Positions 29,048 through 38,613 of a stretch of DNA of 64,000 nucleotides are shown here, one piece after another (position 1 is the stretch's first letter; every line of letters starts with the position of its first letter). Source of the stretch: Cylindrotheca closterium (Eukaryota > Bacillariophyta > Bacillariophyceae > Bacillariales > Bacillariaceae); NCBI GenBank assembly GCA_933822405.4, contig CAKOGP040002502.1, positions 1-64,000 on the forward strand. The letters are read 5' to 3'. The translations under genes and the position numbers were made by a program. Under the pieces are notes generated by a model, which was given only the letters and a program-made list of their open reading frames with translations, had not been told where the DNA came from and did no database searches.

Positions 29048-29381
29048 GGAGTGAAACTGAACCGAATCATTGTTGCTTCCGTCGCTACCATGGGGTATCC
29101 AGTCACCGTGGTTCAAGATAAAGGATACACATCGAGAATTCTGGACACTCTTAAAGGTTTGCATGGATGAATCTGAGGTATCTTGAACTCCAATCTTCGT
29201 AGACGAGACCAAATGAAGCATCATGGAACAATTCAACAAAGAAGCCTTGATATCGCTGAAGATGTTTTCATATAACATTTGTATTATTCTAGCTAGATAG
29301 GATTTCAAAAGTTGAAAATAAAGAGTACAAAACCGGAGTAGATGGTATGACAGATGCTGAGCGTAAAGGCACCCACTGCTG
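29048..29381. other. intergenic, no gene seen
   Basis: Convergent gene ends. The right part (about 29280-29380) is similar to about 30850-30950 and forms the 3' flank of the duplicated TPR-like pair. Confidence 0.5.
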
Positions 29382-29933
29382 TCAGCAGGCGCAGCAGCAG
29401 TGTTGTTCGTCATTCAGCAGAACAGCATTTTTGACATGGGCCAAAAATTCAAAGTACTCGATGGACTTTGTGGTGTTTCCGAGCTTGTGTTCAATCACAG
29501 CTAGGTTGTTAATGACAGCAAATGGAAACAAGGCATCGTCTTTGCCCTCGCGCACATTCGCGGCGAGTTCGAACAAGCGCTTGGCTTTTTCCAAGAGGTG
29601 CGTTGGGGGGACTTCTTTATGACCATAGGCGTATCCCTGGTACGCCAGGGCCACGTTGAAGAGGATCGCAGCCGCGACTATGCCAGAATCTGTAGCTGAA
29701 GAAGGAAGCCGTATGCCCTGGTCGTAGATGAAGGTGCCGTCGCAGCAGAACCTGTCAAGTTTAGTGAGAAGCATGCACTGATCAATGCTGGAGTCGGCGA
29801 TGTGGCATATTGGAAGCTCCTTTTGCGTCCGTAGAGCTTCCAAAAGCTTGGAAATGGCGGATCCGAACGCATGCTGCTCCAGAAGAGCAACAGCCATGTT
29901 ATTCTGGTCAATGATTGAGTTATTGTTCATCAT
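29382..29933 (-). CDS. small TPR-like protein, copy 1
   Basis: 183 residues, no intron seen. Helical repeats of TPR type are evident: AVALLEQHAFGSAISKLLEA near the N-terminus, AAAILFNVALAYQGYAYGH, LLEKAKRLFELAAN, then VINNLAVIEHKLGNTTKSIE. It ends in a Cys-rich tail (CCCAC). The N-terminal IDQNNMAVALLEQHAFG is almost identical in copy 2. It is probably a protein-interaction adaptor of a lineage-specific family; partner unknown. The paralogue is 1.0 kb away in the same orientation. Confidence 0.75.
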   Translation of the reverse strand: MMNNNSIIDQNNMAVALLEQHAFGSAISKLLEALRTQKELPICHIADSSIDQCMLLTKLDRFCCDGTFIYDQGIRLPSSATDSGIVAAAILFNVALAYQGYAYGHKEVPPTHLLEKAKRLFELAANVREGKDDALFPFAVINNLAVIEHKLGNTTKSIEYFEFLAHVKNAVLLNDEQHCCCAC

Positions 29934-30951
29934 GAAGACGAAGAAGGAATGTGAAACAGGATTGATTGTATTGTATTGCCTGAAAGCTTATGAGAGCATG
30001 AGAAACAGTGCCAAGTGATGAAACTGTCAGTTTCACAATGAGAATGCGGAGGAAAGTGCGGAGGATTGGCGTCGTCTACAAGAAGTATAGAAAGCTCAAT
30101 GTTCAATATTGTCTGATCAAAGATAGATCTTAAATTGCTCGTTTACTGTTATCGGATCGCTTATATATCTTTTGGAGACAAAGATACAATCACCAAGTTC
30201 ACCCGAACAGCTAAGAACTTCAATGCTCAGCGTTGTCTGATCAAGGATACCGCTAGAACTTCAGTCATCAGTGGCGCTTTTATTAATGTCTACCTTTGGG
30301 AAGACATACTCGAATACTGTCACCAAGTTCACGCGAATTCTCCCTCCTCGTTGTTCTCTGATGGTACCAAAGACGAACTACCATCTTTTCTTTCGGGGGG
30401 TGGAATAGGTGAACCGGCACAGTCACCAACTTCGCAAATGACCACCAATACCACCATTCACGTTCTCTAGCCGCCATGCTGAAGATATTATTGGCTCATC
30501 ATTAGGTTATTTTTCCACGACGAGTTTTCGACCAACGGTGTACTGCTGTGGCTGACTCTTGTTGACCCAAATATAACCATCGCCTTGCAACCGACGCTTC
30601 ACTGTCTATCATTGGTAAATGGTGGGGAAGTTATGCTAATATTTATTGAGGAGTCAAACTCTCTGGTCGGTTCTTGGTCGTTTCCGTCAGACACTGTGGA
30701 TCTAGATATAATATCCACCATAAAGAGTCTCAGACTTTCTCTCTGGCTTGGGAGAATCAGCAGACCACAACAAGAACCATCCTGGAACAATTCATGATTC
30801 AACAGACGAAGTCTTCATACGATAGAAGAAGTGTTCAAAGAGTAGTTGTAATATTCTAGATAGGGTTACAAATTATAGCACCAAAACACACAGTAGATGA
30901 TTTGACAGATGCAGAGAGAGAGAGAGAGACGAGCCATGACATCCACTGGTG
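29934..30951. other. intergenic between duplicated TPR-like genes
   Basis: The left part is the upstream region of copy 1 with tandem motif blocks (see 30108-30345). The right part (about 30780-30950) is a copy of the 3' flank at 29280-29380. No independent gene is supported; the open frame at 30135-30470 lies inside the repeated upstream blocks. Confidence 0.5.
30108..30345 (-). promoter_or_regulatory. tandem upstream blocks of TPR-like copy 1
   Basis: Two copies of an upstream module: (A/G)TTGTCTGATCAA at 30107-30120 and 30232-30244, and CACCAAGTTCAC at 30191-30202 and 30321-30332. The same two motifs occur once, in the same order, upstream of copy 2 (31684-31760). Conservation outside the coding region suggests promoter or leader elements, duplicated once more in front of copy 1. 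Confidence 0.5.
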
Positions 30952-31512
30952 TCAGCAGGCGCCGTGTTGTTCATCATTCAGTAGAACAGTATTTTTGACA
31001 TGGGCCAAAAATTCAAAGTACTCGATCGATTGTGTTGTGTTTCCAAGCTTGTGTTCAATCAGAGCCAAGTTGTTAATGACAGCAAATGGAAACAAGACAT
31101 CGCCTTTCCCCTCGGCCACATTCGCGGCGAGCTCATATAAGCGCTTGGCTTTATGCAAGAGGAAAGGAGGAGGGTATTTGTGGCCACTGGCGTATCGATG
31201 GTACGCCAGTGCCGCGTTGAAGAGGACGGCAGCCAAGATCATGTCGGAATCAGTTGCTGAAGAAGGCAGTCGTATGCCCTGGTCGTAAATAAAGGTGTGG
31301 TCGGGGCAGAACCTGCTGCTCTTGTTATTGACCATAAGTTCAGTGAGAAGCATGCACTGATCCATGCTGGAGTCGGCGATGTGGCATATTGGAAGCTCCT
31401 TTTGCGTCCGTAGAGCTTCCAAAAGCTTGGAAATGGCGGATCCGAACGCATGCTGCTCCAGAAGAGCAACAGCCATGTTATTCTGGTCAATGATTGACTT
31501 ATTGTTCATCAT
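30952..31512 (-). CDS. small TPR-like protein, copy 2
   Basis: 186 residues from MMNNKSIIDQ, the start shared with copy 1. An upstream in-frame ATG at 31620 would add 36 residues, but the equivalent stretch of copy 1 is not open, so it is probably leader. Helical TPR-like units as in copy 1 (LLEALRTQ, AAVLFNAALAYHRYASG, KAKRLYELAANV, NNLALIEHKLGNTTQSIEYF). It differs by a short insertion (VNNKSSRFCPDH region). Probable adaptor; function unknown. Confidence 0.75.
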   Translation of the reverse strand: MMNNKSIIDQNNMAVALLEQHAFGSAISKLLEALRTQKELPICHIADSSMDQCMLLTELMVNNKSSRFCPDHTFIYDQGIRLPSSATDSDMILAAVLFNAALAYHRYASGHKYPPPFLLHKAKRLYELAANVAEGKGDVLFPFAVINNLALIEHKLGNTTQSIEYFEFLAHVKNTVLLNDEQHGAC

Positions 31513-32259
31513 GAAGACGAAGAAGGAATGTGAAACAGGATTGATTGTGTCGCCGGTGAACCTATGAGCGAATGAGAAACTGTGCCAAGTGCTGAAACTG
31601 CCCAGATTGTTTCGCTCCATAATGACAATGCGTACTGTAGGTAGGAAGATGTGGAAGTTTGGTGTCTACACACGGCCTAACATATTGTCTGATCAAGGAT
31701 CGATCGTTAGTGGCGTCTGATCACTTTTATATATTTTGGGGTGTACAGCACCAAGTTCACTACGGAACAGCCACTAGTTTCCGTCTTCATTGGTAGAAAT
31801 AAGAACCGATGCATTTCGCATGTGTCTGATCATTCCATTTTGACATTTGGCATCTTTTGGCAGAGTACCTGGTACTCGTAGATGCACTCCATCTTCAAGC
31901 GAAGCTGTGAAAATGACCACCACCCACCTTCTCCAGTCAGTCTGCTGACGGGTTTCTTGTGAAGCTGTCTCCTGCCATTTGATTGGCTTACGAGGATTGT
32001 TTTCTCACAGCGAGTTTTCGATATTAGGGAAATCCCAGAACGTTTCAAGCGAGAAATTTCTCCGTCAATTTTAAAATAAATATACGAGGATTTCCTACTA
32101 GCTCTACACAATACTGCATACAAACATCGTTGGAGTGATCAAGACTACCTACATTTATCAGGTTGAAGATGCTTCTGAGCTGTTCATGAAATGCTCACAA
32201 AGTCCAGATCACAAAAACAACACCATTCCACCAAGCAAATAGAATAGAATATATGCTCA
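31513..32259. other. intergenic, no gene seen
   Basis: Divergent upstream region of TPR-like copy 2 (motifs at 31684-31760) and of the first globin-like gene. Just before the ATG at 32260 is AAATAGAATAGAATATAT, shared with the next globin-like gene. Confidence 0.5.
31684..31760 (-). promoter_or_regulatory. upstream block of TPR-like copy 2
   Basis: ATTGTCTGATCAAGGAT (31684-31700) and CACCAAGTTCAC (31749-31760) match the tandem blocks upstream of copy 1 at similar spacing. Confidence 0.45.
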
Positions 32260-32775
32260 ATGATTTCCAACGAAAGCCAATCCCCACTTGCCGCTCTTAC
32301 TGAAGAGATCGGTTCAAGTGCATTCAATTACTTGATCAAGACCTTCAGCGAAACTATCTTGCAAAATGTTGATTTGGAAGTTGCCTTCAAGGGAATGGAA
32401 GCGGAAGTTCTTGCGGATCACATGAAAAACCTCATCAAGATGGTCTTCGGATACAAATGCAAGTCTAACTTGGTTAACAGCAACATCCGTGGACAAGTTG
32501 TTTTGAGAAACTACGCTCTCTTTGAACTTGGATTGAGTCGTGTTCAATTGCGCAAGTTGCAACTTCACTTTGAAGCTGCCATGCGTGATTCTATGGTCGA
32601 AGGAGAAGTATTTGAACAATGCAAGGAACGCTTCACCGACCTGTGCATCATCTTCGATGCAGAAAAGAGAGGCCTTCAACAACAAAGCTCGGATGCCATG
32701 TCCAATGATCCAGCAATGATCATGATGGCCCGCGCTGCCTCCTCCCGCTGCCTTGTGGCCCCCAAGGCTGCTTAA
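32260..32775 (+). CDS. divergent truncated-globin-like protein A
   Basis: 171 residues, no intron. It resembles the group I truncated (2/2) globin fold: LAALTEEIGSSAFNYLIKTF (A/B helices; the IGG turn is IGS here), ILQNVDLEVAFKGMEAE (the D..L..fF.g.d segment), HMKNLIKMVFGY (E helix) and LRKLQLHFEAAM (G helix). The F-helix region reads LRNYALFELGLS. No His is found at the spacing expected for the proximal haem ligand, and B10 is Ser rather than Tyr, so haem binding in the usual way is doubtful. After the globin-like part comes a tail with one NDPAMIMMARAASSR module ending PKAA. First of six paralogues in 10 kb. Role unknown; a haem-free sensor or scaffold globin is one possibility. Confidence 0.7.
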   Translation: MISNESQSPLAALTEEIGSSAFNYLIKTFSETILQNVDLEVAFKGMEAEVLADHMKNLIKMVFGYKCKSNLVNSNIRGQVVLRNYALFELGLSRVQLRKLQLHFEAAMRDSMVEGEVFEQCKERFTDLCIIFDAEKRGLQQQSSDAMSNDPAMIMMARAASSRCLVAPKAA

Positions 32776-33361
32776 ATAAAAGTTTAATCTTGGAAGACCA
32801 AATAGCTGGCAACCAAAGAAGGTACTCAACCAATGTAACAATATATACTGAATAGAAATAAGATACAATAAGAAAGCAACTGCCTACAATTCCATTTGCA
32901 TAGCATCATGATCATTACTCCACAACATCAGACCATGACATTGTTCCAGAAGCTTCCAACGCCTTCATGAATGATCATGATACTATCTGTAAAGGGTAGC
33001 ATCGGATTGACTTTTGAGAGAAGATTACGCTCCTGTAATGGTGGAAGGTACCAGGTTACAGGAACCAGGTTCGTGAAACCTCTTCTTACTGTAGAATTTC
33101 TCATATTATTTGGAACTTCTTCGAAAGCTGAGTCTTGATCAGAGGTATTTTAGGGAAATCGGCGGTTTTCCAATTGCCCCGCTGTTCTCTACGCGGGTTG
33201 CCTACTACCTCACAGGTAGATTTCACCGGAAACTCGGGAGTGACAAAGGTATTTCTTCCGCCCCCTATATTTGTTTCCCGTCAATACTCCTCTCACAATT
33301 TATCAAAAGCACGAAATCAAAAACAGCCACCGCAAGCAAATAGAATAGAATATATACAATC
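32776..33361. other. intergenic, no gene seen
   Basis: Between globin-like genes A and B. The leader before 33362 (CAAATAGAATAGAATATAT) repeats that of gene A. Confidence 0.5.
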
Positions 33362-33862
33362 ATGAGCAAACAAAGTCAATCCCCACTTGCCGCCCTTACC
33401 GAACAAATCGGTGGAGAAAGCGCATTCAACTACTTGATCATGACCTTCAGCGAAACCGTCTTGCAAGACCTCGAACTGCAAGTTGCCTTCAAGGGAATGG
33501 ATGCTGAGGTTCTCGCCGATCACATGACCAACCTCATCAAGATGGTGTTTGGATACTCTTGCAAGTCCAGCATGGTCAGCAGCAGCGTCCGCGGTCGAGT
33601 TGTCTTGAGAAACTACGCTCTATTCGAGCTTGGGTTGAGCCGTAGCCAATTGCGCAAGTTGCAACTTCACTTTGAAGCTGCCATGGTCGATTCTATGGTC
33701 GAAGGAGACGTCTTTGAGCACTGCAAAGAACGTTTCACCGACCTGTGTATCATCTTTGACGCAGAAAAGAGAGGTCTTCAACAGAGCCCGGATGCCATGT
33801 CCAATGATCCAGCAATGATCATGATGGCCCGAGCCCGCCGTGTGGTTCCCAAAGCAGCTTAG
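33362..33862 (+). CDS. divergent truncated-globin-like protein B
   Basis: 166 residues. The clearest member of the family: EQIGGESAFNYLIMTF, VLQDLELQVAFKGMDAEVL, DHMTNLIKMVFGYSCKS, LRNYALFELGLSRSQLRKLQ, LHFEAAMVDSMVEGDVF. Gly91 aligns with the Gly of the globin F-G corner; four residues before it, where the proximal His stands in group I globins, is Leu87. Conserved His54 (E helix) and His103 (G helix) are not at ligand positions. The tail has one NDPAMIMMARA module and ends VPKAA. Same strand as A, C and D. Confidence 0.72.
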   Translation: MSKQSQSPLAALTEQIGGESAFNYLIMTFSETVLQDLELQVAFKGMDAEVLADHMTNLIKMVFGYSCKSSMVSSSVRGRVVLRNYALFELGLSRSQLRKLQLHFEAAMVDSMVEGDVFEHCKERFTDLCIIFDAEKRGLQQSPDAMSNDPAMIMMARARRVVPKAA

Positions 33863-34695
33863 GTTCGCTCACACGTATGCAATGTCATAGAGTACGCACA
33901 CCACTGCTAGCAAAAGAAACATATAAAATACAGTCGATAGAATAAAATATACAAAATAATACAGATACAATATCAAAACAACACCACAAGACCAGAGTCC
34001 ATGAACGATTGTGCCTCATCATCTCAAATGCAGGGACATACTAAACCATTGCGACGATTGTGATTCACTGCAACGGCAATAATAAGGGGGTCATCATCGC
34101 CAATATCCCAGGCCGGTGTCTAACTCACTTTTAAAAGAGCTAGAATCCTGATTCATGATTCGACTATATGCTACCATGATGTTGTTTTGGAGGCTTCGTT
34201 CACTCAATCATCCGCGAATCCAATCCCCTAATCGTTCTGGTATCACGCCTACCATGGTTCCACGTCATCAAGGCAAAAGAAGCTAAATGGCTCTTGATGA
34301 CAGGTCTTTAGTCGTGCTCCGTTTTCAAAGCCGACCTTCTTAAGAAGCTTTCCAATTTTAGGGAAAGAATGAATCAATCAATCCATCGCCCAATTTCTGA
34401 TTGGCCCTTCTGATCAAGGTTATTGTCACTTCCAATACGCTACTGGACGGCTCGTACACACGTGTGTTCTATTCTTTGTGTACCGGGACCAACTCCCGTA
34501 CTGGCACGCAATATATTGCATGCAGACTAAAGACTATCGTATCAATGACAAATTATTGTAGATTTTACGCCCCACAACCGCGCCCAAGAAGGTATCGAAG
34601 CAAGATCGAATTAGATTTTGAGGTGTCAGAAATCAGATCTCTGATAGGAATTTCACAAATTCCAAACTCGGTATAGGTACATCACACATAATAAA
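33863..34695. other. intergenic, no gene seen
   Basis: The last about 350 bp resemble the DNA upstream of gene D (about 37840-38103), showing that C and D were duplicated with their upstream regions. Confidence 0.5.
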
Positions 34696-35127
34696 ATGTA
34701 CACAATGATGAACAATAAATCCCCACTTGCTGCTCTTACCAAACAAATCGGTGGAGAAAATGCTTTCAACCACTTGATCATGACGTTCTGTCAAGGCGTC
34801 TTGCGAAATCTAGACTTGGAAGTGGCATTCAAGGGAATGGGTGCTGACGCTCTTGCTGAGCACATGACCAACCTCATCAAGATGGTCTTCGCGTACACTT
34901 CCAAATCAAACATGACCAGCAGTAACACTCGTGGTCAAATTGTCTTGAGAAACTACGCTCTCTTTGAACTTGGATTGAGTCGTTCTCAGCTGCGCAATTT
35001 GCAGCTTCACTTTGAAGCCGCCATGATGGATTCAATGATCGAAGGGAAAGTCTTTGATCAGTGCAAGGAGCGTTTTACCGACCTTTGCATCATGTTCGAC
35101 GCAGAGAATCAAGCGCAGATTCCATGA
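34696..35127 (+). CDS. truncated-globin-like protein C, C-terminally frameshifted
   Basis: 143 residues. Very similar to D over the globin-like part (KSPLAALTKQIGGENAFNH, VAFKGMGADALAEHM, LRNYALFELGLSRSQL). A 13-nt net deletion relative to D near 35108-35117 shifts the frame, so the protein ends ENQAQIP and lacks the NDPAMIMM tail, whose sequence remains in another frame at 35118-35192. It may still make the globin-like domain; a decaying copy is equally possible. Confidence 0.6.
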   Translation: MYTMMNNKSPLAALTKQIGGENAFNHLIMTFCQGVLRNLDLEVAFKGMGADALAEHMTNLIKMVFAYTSKSNMTSSNTRGQIVLRNYALFELGLSRSQLRNLQLHFEAAMMDSMIEGKVFDQCKERFTDLCIMFDAENQAQIP

Positions 35128-35192
35128 TGAATGATCCAGCAATGATCATGATGGTCCGAGCGAGTCGCGGTGTGATGCCGAAGGCTGCTTAG
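35118..35192 (+). pseudogene. out-of-frame tail of globin-like gene C
   Basis: Encodes DSMMNDPAMIMMVRASR...PKAA and a stop, matching the end of gene D, but in a frame that the gene C globin domain cannot reach because of the upstream deletion. Confidence 0.75.
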
Positions 35193-35652
35193 GTTCACGT
35201 ATGCAACATCATCACGGAATACACACAGAGGCACTACAAGTACCATACAACGAATAGAATAACATGCGAAATAGAAAATCAGATACCAAACCTAAGCTGC
35301 TTGCCAATATCGATATTGTTTCAGTTCGATACTCCGTTTGCTTGATGTGAGTTATCGTGACGGTTCACACTATCTAATCTACCGGTAGCTACTGTAAGTT
35401 CAAGAATCTTACGGTTTCTGTGGTACACATACCTGGTAGGCTGTACCTGGTACACTACAGTATACTGGGTATTGTATTTTGATCACGTTTCTTACCAAAG
35501 GCTTCGTACCGTAGAAACTTGCACGTCATCCGGGGGCAGATCCAATTTTTATTCCCAGTCACATTAACGCAGTGCTGGTACGGTATAAAGGAGGCATTAA
35601 AGTAACCCAACCTTTACAGAATAGTTAAAAAGAGAGAATTTTATAGATGTCT
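35193..35652. other. intergenic, no gene seen
   Basis: The first about 90 bp match the 3' flank of gene D. The remainder is unique AT-rich DNA up to the left TIR of the 2.0-kb element. Confidence 0.5.
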
Positions 35653-35682
35653 GGACCCTCCGCAACTCGTCCGTCCTTCGTC
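35653..35682 (+). repeat. left terminal inverted repeat
   Basis: Starts GGACCCTCCGCAACTCGTCC. Its reverse complement is matched at 37631-37660 with four mismatches. Confidence 0.6.
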
Positions 35683-35784
35683 GTTTTAAGGGGGATTTTG
35701 CGTATTGAATTTACGGGGAGCGAATACATCATTCTTTAGGGGGAGTTGTTTAAAAGGGGGCATTACAGTTTTCCGAAAAATATT

Positions 35785-36020
35785 TTGTCGTGTTTCAAAT
35801 TGATTTGTCGTGTTTCATTCGAGTTTGTCGTCTTTCGAATTGGTTTGTCGTCTTTCGAAATTTCTTGTCGTCTTTCGAAAAATCTTGTCGTCTTTCGAAA
35901 AATCTTGTCGTCTTTCAAAAAATCTTGTCGTCTTTCGAAATTTCTTGTCGTCTTTCGAAATTTCTTGTCGTCTTTCAAAAAATCTTGTCGTCTTTCGAAA
36001 AATCTTGTCGTCTTTGTTTC
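35785..36020 (+). repeat. 20-bp tandem repeat array 1
   Basis: Twelve units spaced exactly 20 bp, each beginning TTGTCGT(C/G)TTTC followed by a variable A/T-rich end (GAAAAATC, GAAATTTC and similar). Each long open frame across the array is a by-product of the repeat, since 20 is not a multiple of three. Confidence 0.92.
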
Positions 36021-36818
36021 AGCTTGAAGTTGTCGGATGGAAATACATATGCAGCATTCTCGCCTATCTCTCATGATCTTATCATCGGACGAAGATCCGC
36101 CCATGAACCACATCCTCACTCCATCGGAGATGACGAATATCACGGCCTTTCTCCATTGGGGATACGTGTGGAAGGGAATCAAATGTGCGAAGGGGAAAGG
36201 CGAATGTCTTCCACTTCAAGCACCATTTTGGAGTCTCTCCTTGCCGTGCAGTTTGGATCTAGACCGACCTGCAACTAAGCAACATTGCAGACACCAAGAT
36301 CAACGAAGGAGACGAAGATCTTAAGTACTTCTTAATGGGGCTTTACTGTCTTCGAAAAGTAGTTTTTTGGTCAACGATCAAAACATGGGAAACGATCAAA
36401 AAGATTCAAGACGTGATTTTGTAAGGGAAGAAACTAGTCAGAAAGGTATGAGTTGGGTGCTGTCGACGGATGGTAGTCACCGTTGGATCGATCAATGAGC
36501 CTTCTCATTCGGACTGCAGTCAAGATCCCCGATACTACCTTCACAGATACAATAATAAGCCACGGGTTTGGAATTTCGGTAGTGGACAATCGGCAATTGT
36601 GGATGCGTGGTCCCATTCCATTCAAGAGCAGTCTTCACCACTCCATAATATTCTGACTGAAGATGCTGTAGATAGATGTAAAGACAATAAACAAGAGTTC
36701 TAGACCAGCAAAAGACCAGTGTATTATACATATATCCTACCATCCCTGCTACTTCACTGCAACATGTGATACAAATCTCAACAGATAGATATAAAATGTT
36801 CTTTGAAAAGCATTTCTT

Positions 36819-37268
36819 TCAAAATTCTGCTCGATCATGCATTTCCTTTGACATGTCATCTAAACTGATTGTGACACTCGTCGAACCAGTTGAGGCGTCA
36901 GTAGCCCGATTATAGTTGGAGACAACCGTATCTGGGTTGTAGTAGAACTCAAACTTGAGAACGGGAAGCTTGGCAATAAGAATATTGCGAGAAGTCGGAT
37001 CATGGAGCTTGATAATAATCCAAATCCTGTTTATTGTTGGATTCGAGTTTAGTAACAATTGTCGTCACATCTCCAAATGGAATCCTTTGTGCCTTTCAAT
37101 GATGCCACTTGATATTAGGCTCCTTCCCGCCTGGAGCCAATGTTTCACCGGGTCCTCCAAAAAAGGCATGTTGTCGCCTTCCTTCATGACCTTGACGTAG
37201 CGATAGTTCTCGCACATGAGCGTATTTTCCTGGTTTTTCTGCCGTCCGTCGCTTCTACTTTGGACCAT
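36819..37268 (-). pseudogene. unidentified frame with one internal TGA inside the element
   Basis: About 150 codons on the minus strand, interrupted only by a TGA at 37065-37067 with both sides in one frame. The upstream part includes DPVKHWLQAGRSLISSG; the downstream part includes LPVLKFEFYYNPDTV. The mixed composition looks protein-like. It could be a captured gene fragment that has gained a stop, or a gene with an unrecognised intron. No family is recognised. Confidence 0.3.
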
Positions 37269-37302
37269 GAACAGGTTTAGGCGGGCGTGATGAATTTTGT
37301 TG

Positions 37303-37540
37303 TCGTCGTCTTTTGAATTGATTTGTCGTCTTTCGAAATTGATTTGTCGTCTTTCGAATTGATTTGTCGTGTTTCATTCGAGTTTGTCGTGTTTCATTCA
37401 AGTTTGTCGTGTTTCAAATTGATTTGTCGTGTTTCATTCGAGTTTGTCGTCTTTCGAATTGGTTTGTCGTCTTTCAAATTCTGTTGTCGCGTTTCGGAAT
37501 CTGTTGTCGTGTTTCGAACTGGTTTGTCGTGTTTCGATTC
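37303..37540 (+). repeat. 20-bp tandem repeat array 2
   Basis: Eleven clear units from 37323, plus a degenerate one, with the same core TTGTCGT(C/G)TTTC and 20-bp period (one 21-bp step at the start). Same orientation as array 1, about 1.3 kb away. Confidence 0.92.
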
Positions 37541-37630
37541 GACCCAAAAGTAGAACTTGGGGCCCCTAAATTTGACTGCAAAACATAATGGGGGAAGACT
37601 AGAGAAAAGTGCTTCCCCCCGTTTAAATTG

Positions 37631-37660
37631 GACGACAGACAGACGAGTTGCTGAGGGTCC
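37631..37660 (-). repeat. right terminal inverted repeat
   Basis: Ends GAGTTGCTGAGGGTCC; inverted match of the left repeat at 35653-35682. Confidence 0.6.
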
Positions 37661-38103
37661 TGTAGAAAGGCACTTGAGAGTGCTTACGTGGACCTGATGA
37701 CTAAAGTCTAGTTCTTTACTCAACCGAAGGAGCTTCTAGAGTCCCAATACCTTGGGCCTATTCTTTGGGCCGTTTCATTATAAAAAGCCCCCAGCATAGA
37801 GGCATATGCGAAATGGCCCGTGGTGACTGGCTCTGACTGGAGCATTTTTTAAAAAGCTGACCTTATTCTTTGGAGGCTTTCCTATTTTTCGGAATAAATC
37901 AATCGTCTGATTTCTAATGGCCCCATCTCGTCGACCTGCGACGGTTCATTTTTCATTAGGGTTGCGTGTGCAAGAAAACGGGAATGACATGTTGTAGCTT
38001 TTCGGCCCCCAATACCGCGTCCAGCAAGTCATTGAAGTGTCAGAATTTTGCAAGATCACTCTCACAAATTCCAAATAACAAAATCTATACTGCACACAAT
38101 AAA
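37661..38103. other. intergenic, upstream of globin-like gene D
   Basis: From about 37840 the sequence is recognisably the upstream region of gene C. No gene. Confidence 0.5.
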
Positions 38104-38613
38104 ATGTACGCAATGATGAACAACAAATCCCCGCTTGCTGCTCTTACTAAACAAATCGGTGGAGAAAGTGCATTCAACTACTTGATCATGACGTTCTGTC
38201 AAGGCGTCTTGCTAAATCTAGACTTGGAAGTGGCCTTCAAGGGAATGGATGCTGACGCTCTTGCTGAGCACATGACCAACCTCATCAAGATGGTCTTCGC
38301 ATACACTTCCAAATCAAACATGACCAGCAGTAGCATTCGCGGTCAAATTGTCTTGAGAAACTACGCTCTCTTTGAACTAGGATTGAGTCGTTCTCAACTG
38401 CGCAAATTGCAGCTTCACTTTGAAGCCGCCATGACGGATTCAATGATCGAAGGGAAAGTCTTTGATCAGTGCAAGGAGCGTTTTACCGACCTTTGCATCA
38501 TGTTCGAGGCAGAGAAGCGAGCCCTTCAAGAAAGCGCTGATTCCATGATGAATGATCCAGCAATGATCATGATGGTCCGAGCGAGTCGCGGTGTGATGCC
38601 AAAGGCTGCTTAG
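38104..38613 (+). CDS. divergent truncated-globin-like protein D
   Basis: 169 residues from ATG 38104 (MYAMMNNKSPLAAL, the start shared with C); the frame is open further upstream but without an ATG. Globin-like blocks as in B, with NYALFELGLSRSQL in the F region and no proximal His. Tail DSMMNDPAMIMMVRASRG ending PKAA is intact, in contrast to C. A tail-only relic lies 160 bp downstream. Confidence 0.72.
   Translation: MYAMMNNKSPLAALTKQIGGESAFNYLIMTFCQGVLLNLDLEVAFKGMDADALAEHMTNLIKMVFAYTSKSNMTSSSIRGQIVLRNYALFELGLSRSQLRKLQLHFEAAMTDSMIEGKVFDQCKERFTDLCIMFEAEKRALQESADSMMNDPAMIMMVRASRGVMPKAA

Larger units (their letters stand above)
35653..37660. mobile_element. putative 2.0-kb TIR element with 20-bp repeat arrays
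   Basis: Bounded by 30-bp inverted repeats (35653-35682 and 37631-37660) that match at 26 of 30 positions, starting GGACCCTC and each followed inward by a poly-G tract. Inside are two direct-orientation arrays of a 20-bp unit and a minus-strand frame with one stop. No transposase is recognised and no target duplication is obvious, so it is best seen as a non-autonomous DNA element or an old insertion. It sits between the duplicated globin-like genes C and D. Confidence 0.5.

Noticed and set aside
30135..30470. 111-codon open frame between the TPR-like genes
   Set aside because: Lies within the duplicated upstream blocks of the minus-strand gene, and its equivalent upstream of copy 2 is not open.
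35746..36278. Long open frames across the 20-bp arrays (Ser/Phe/Val-rich repeats)
   Set aside because: The repeat unit is 20 bp, so all three frames stay open and give the same kind of periodic peptide. This is a by-product of the array and not a gene.
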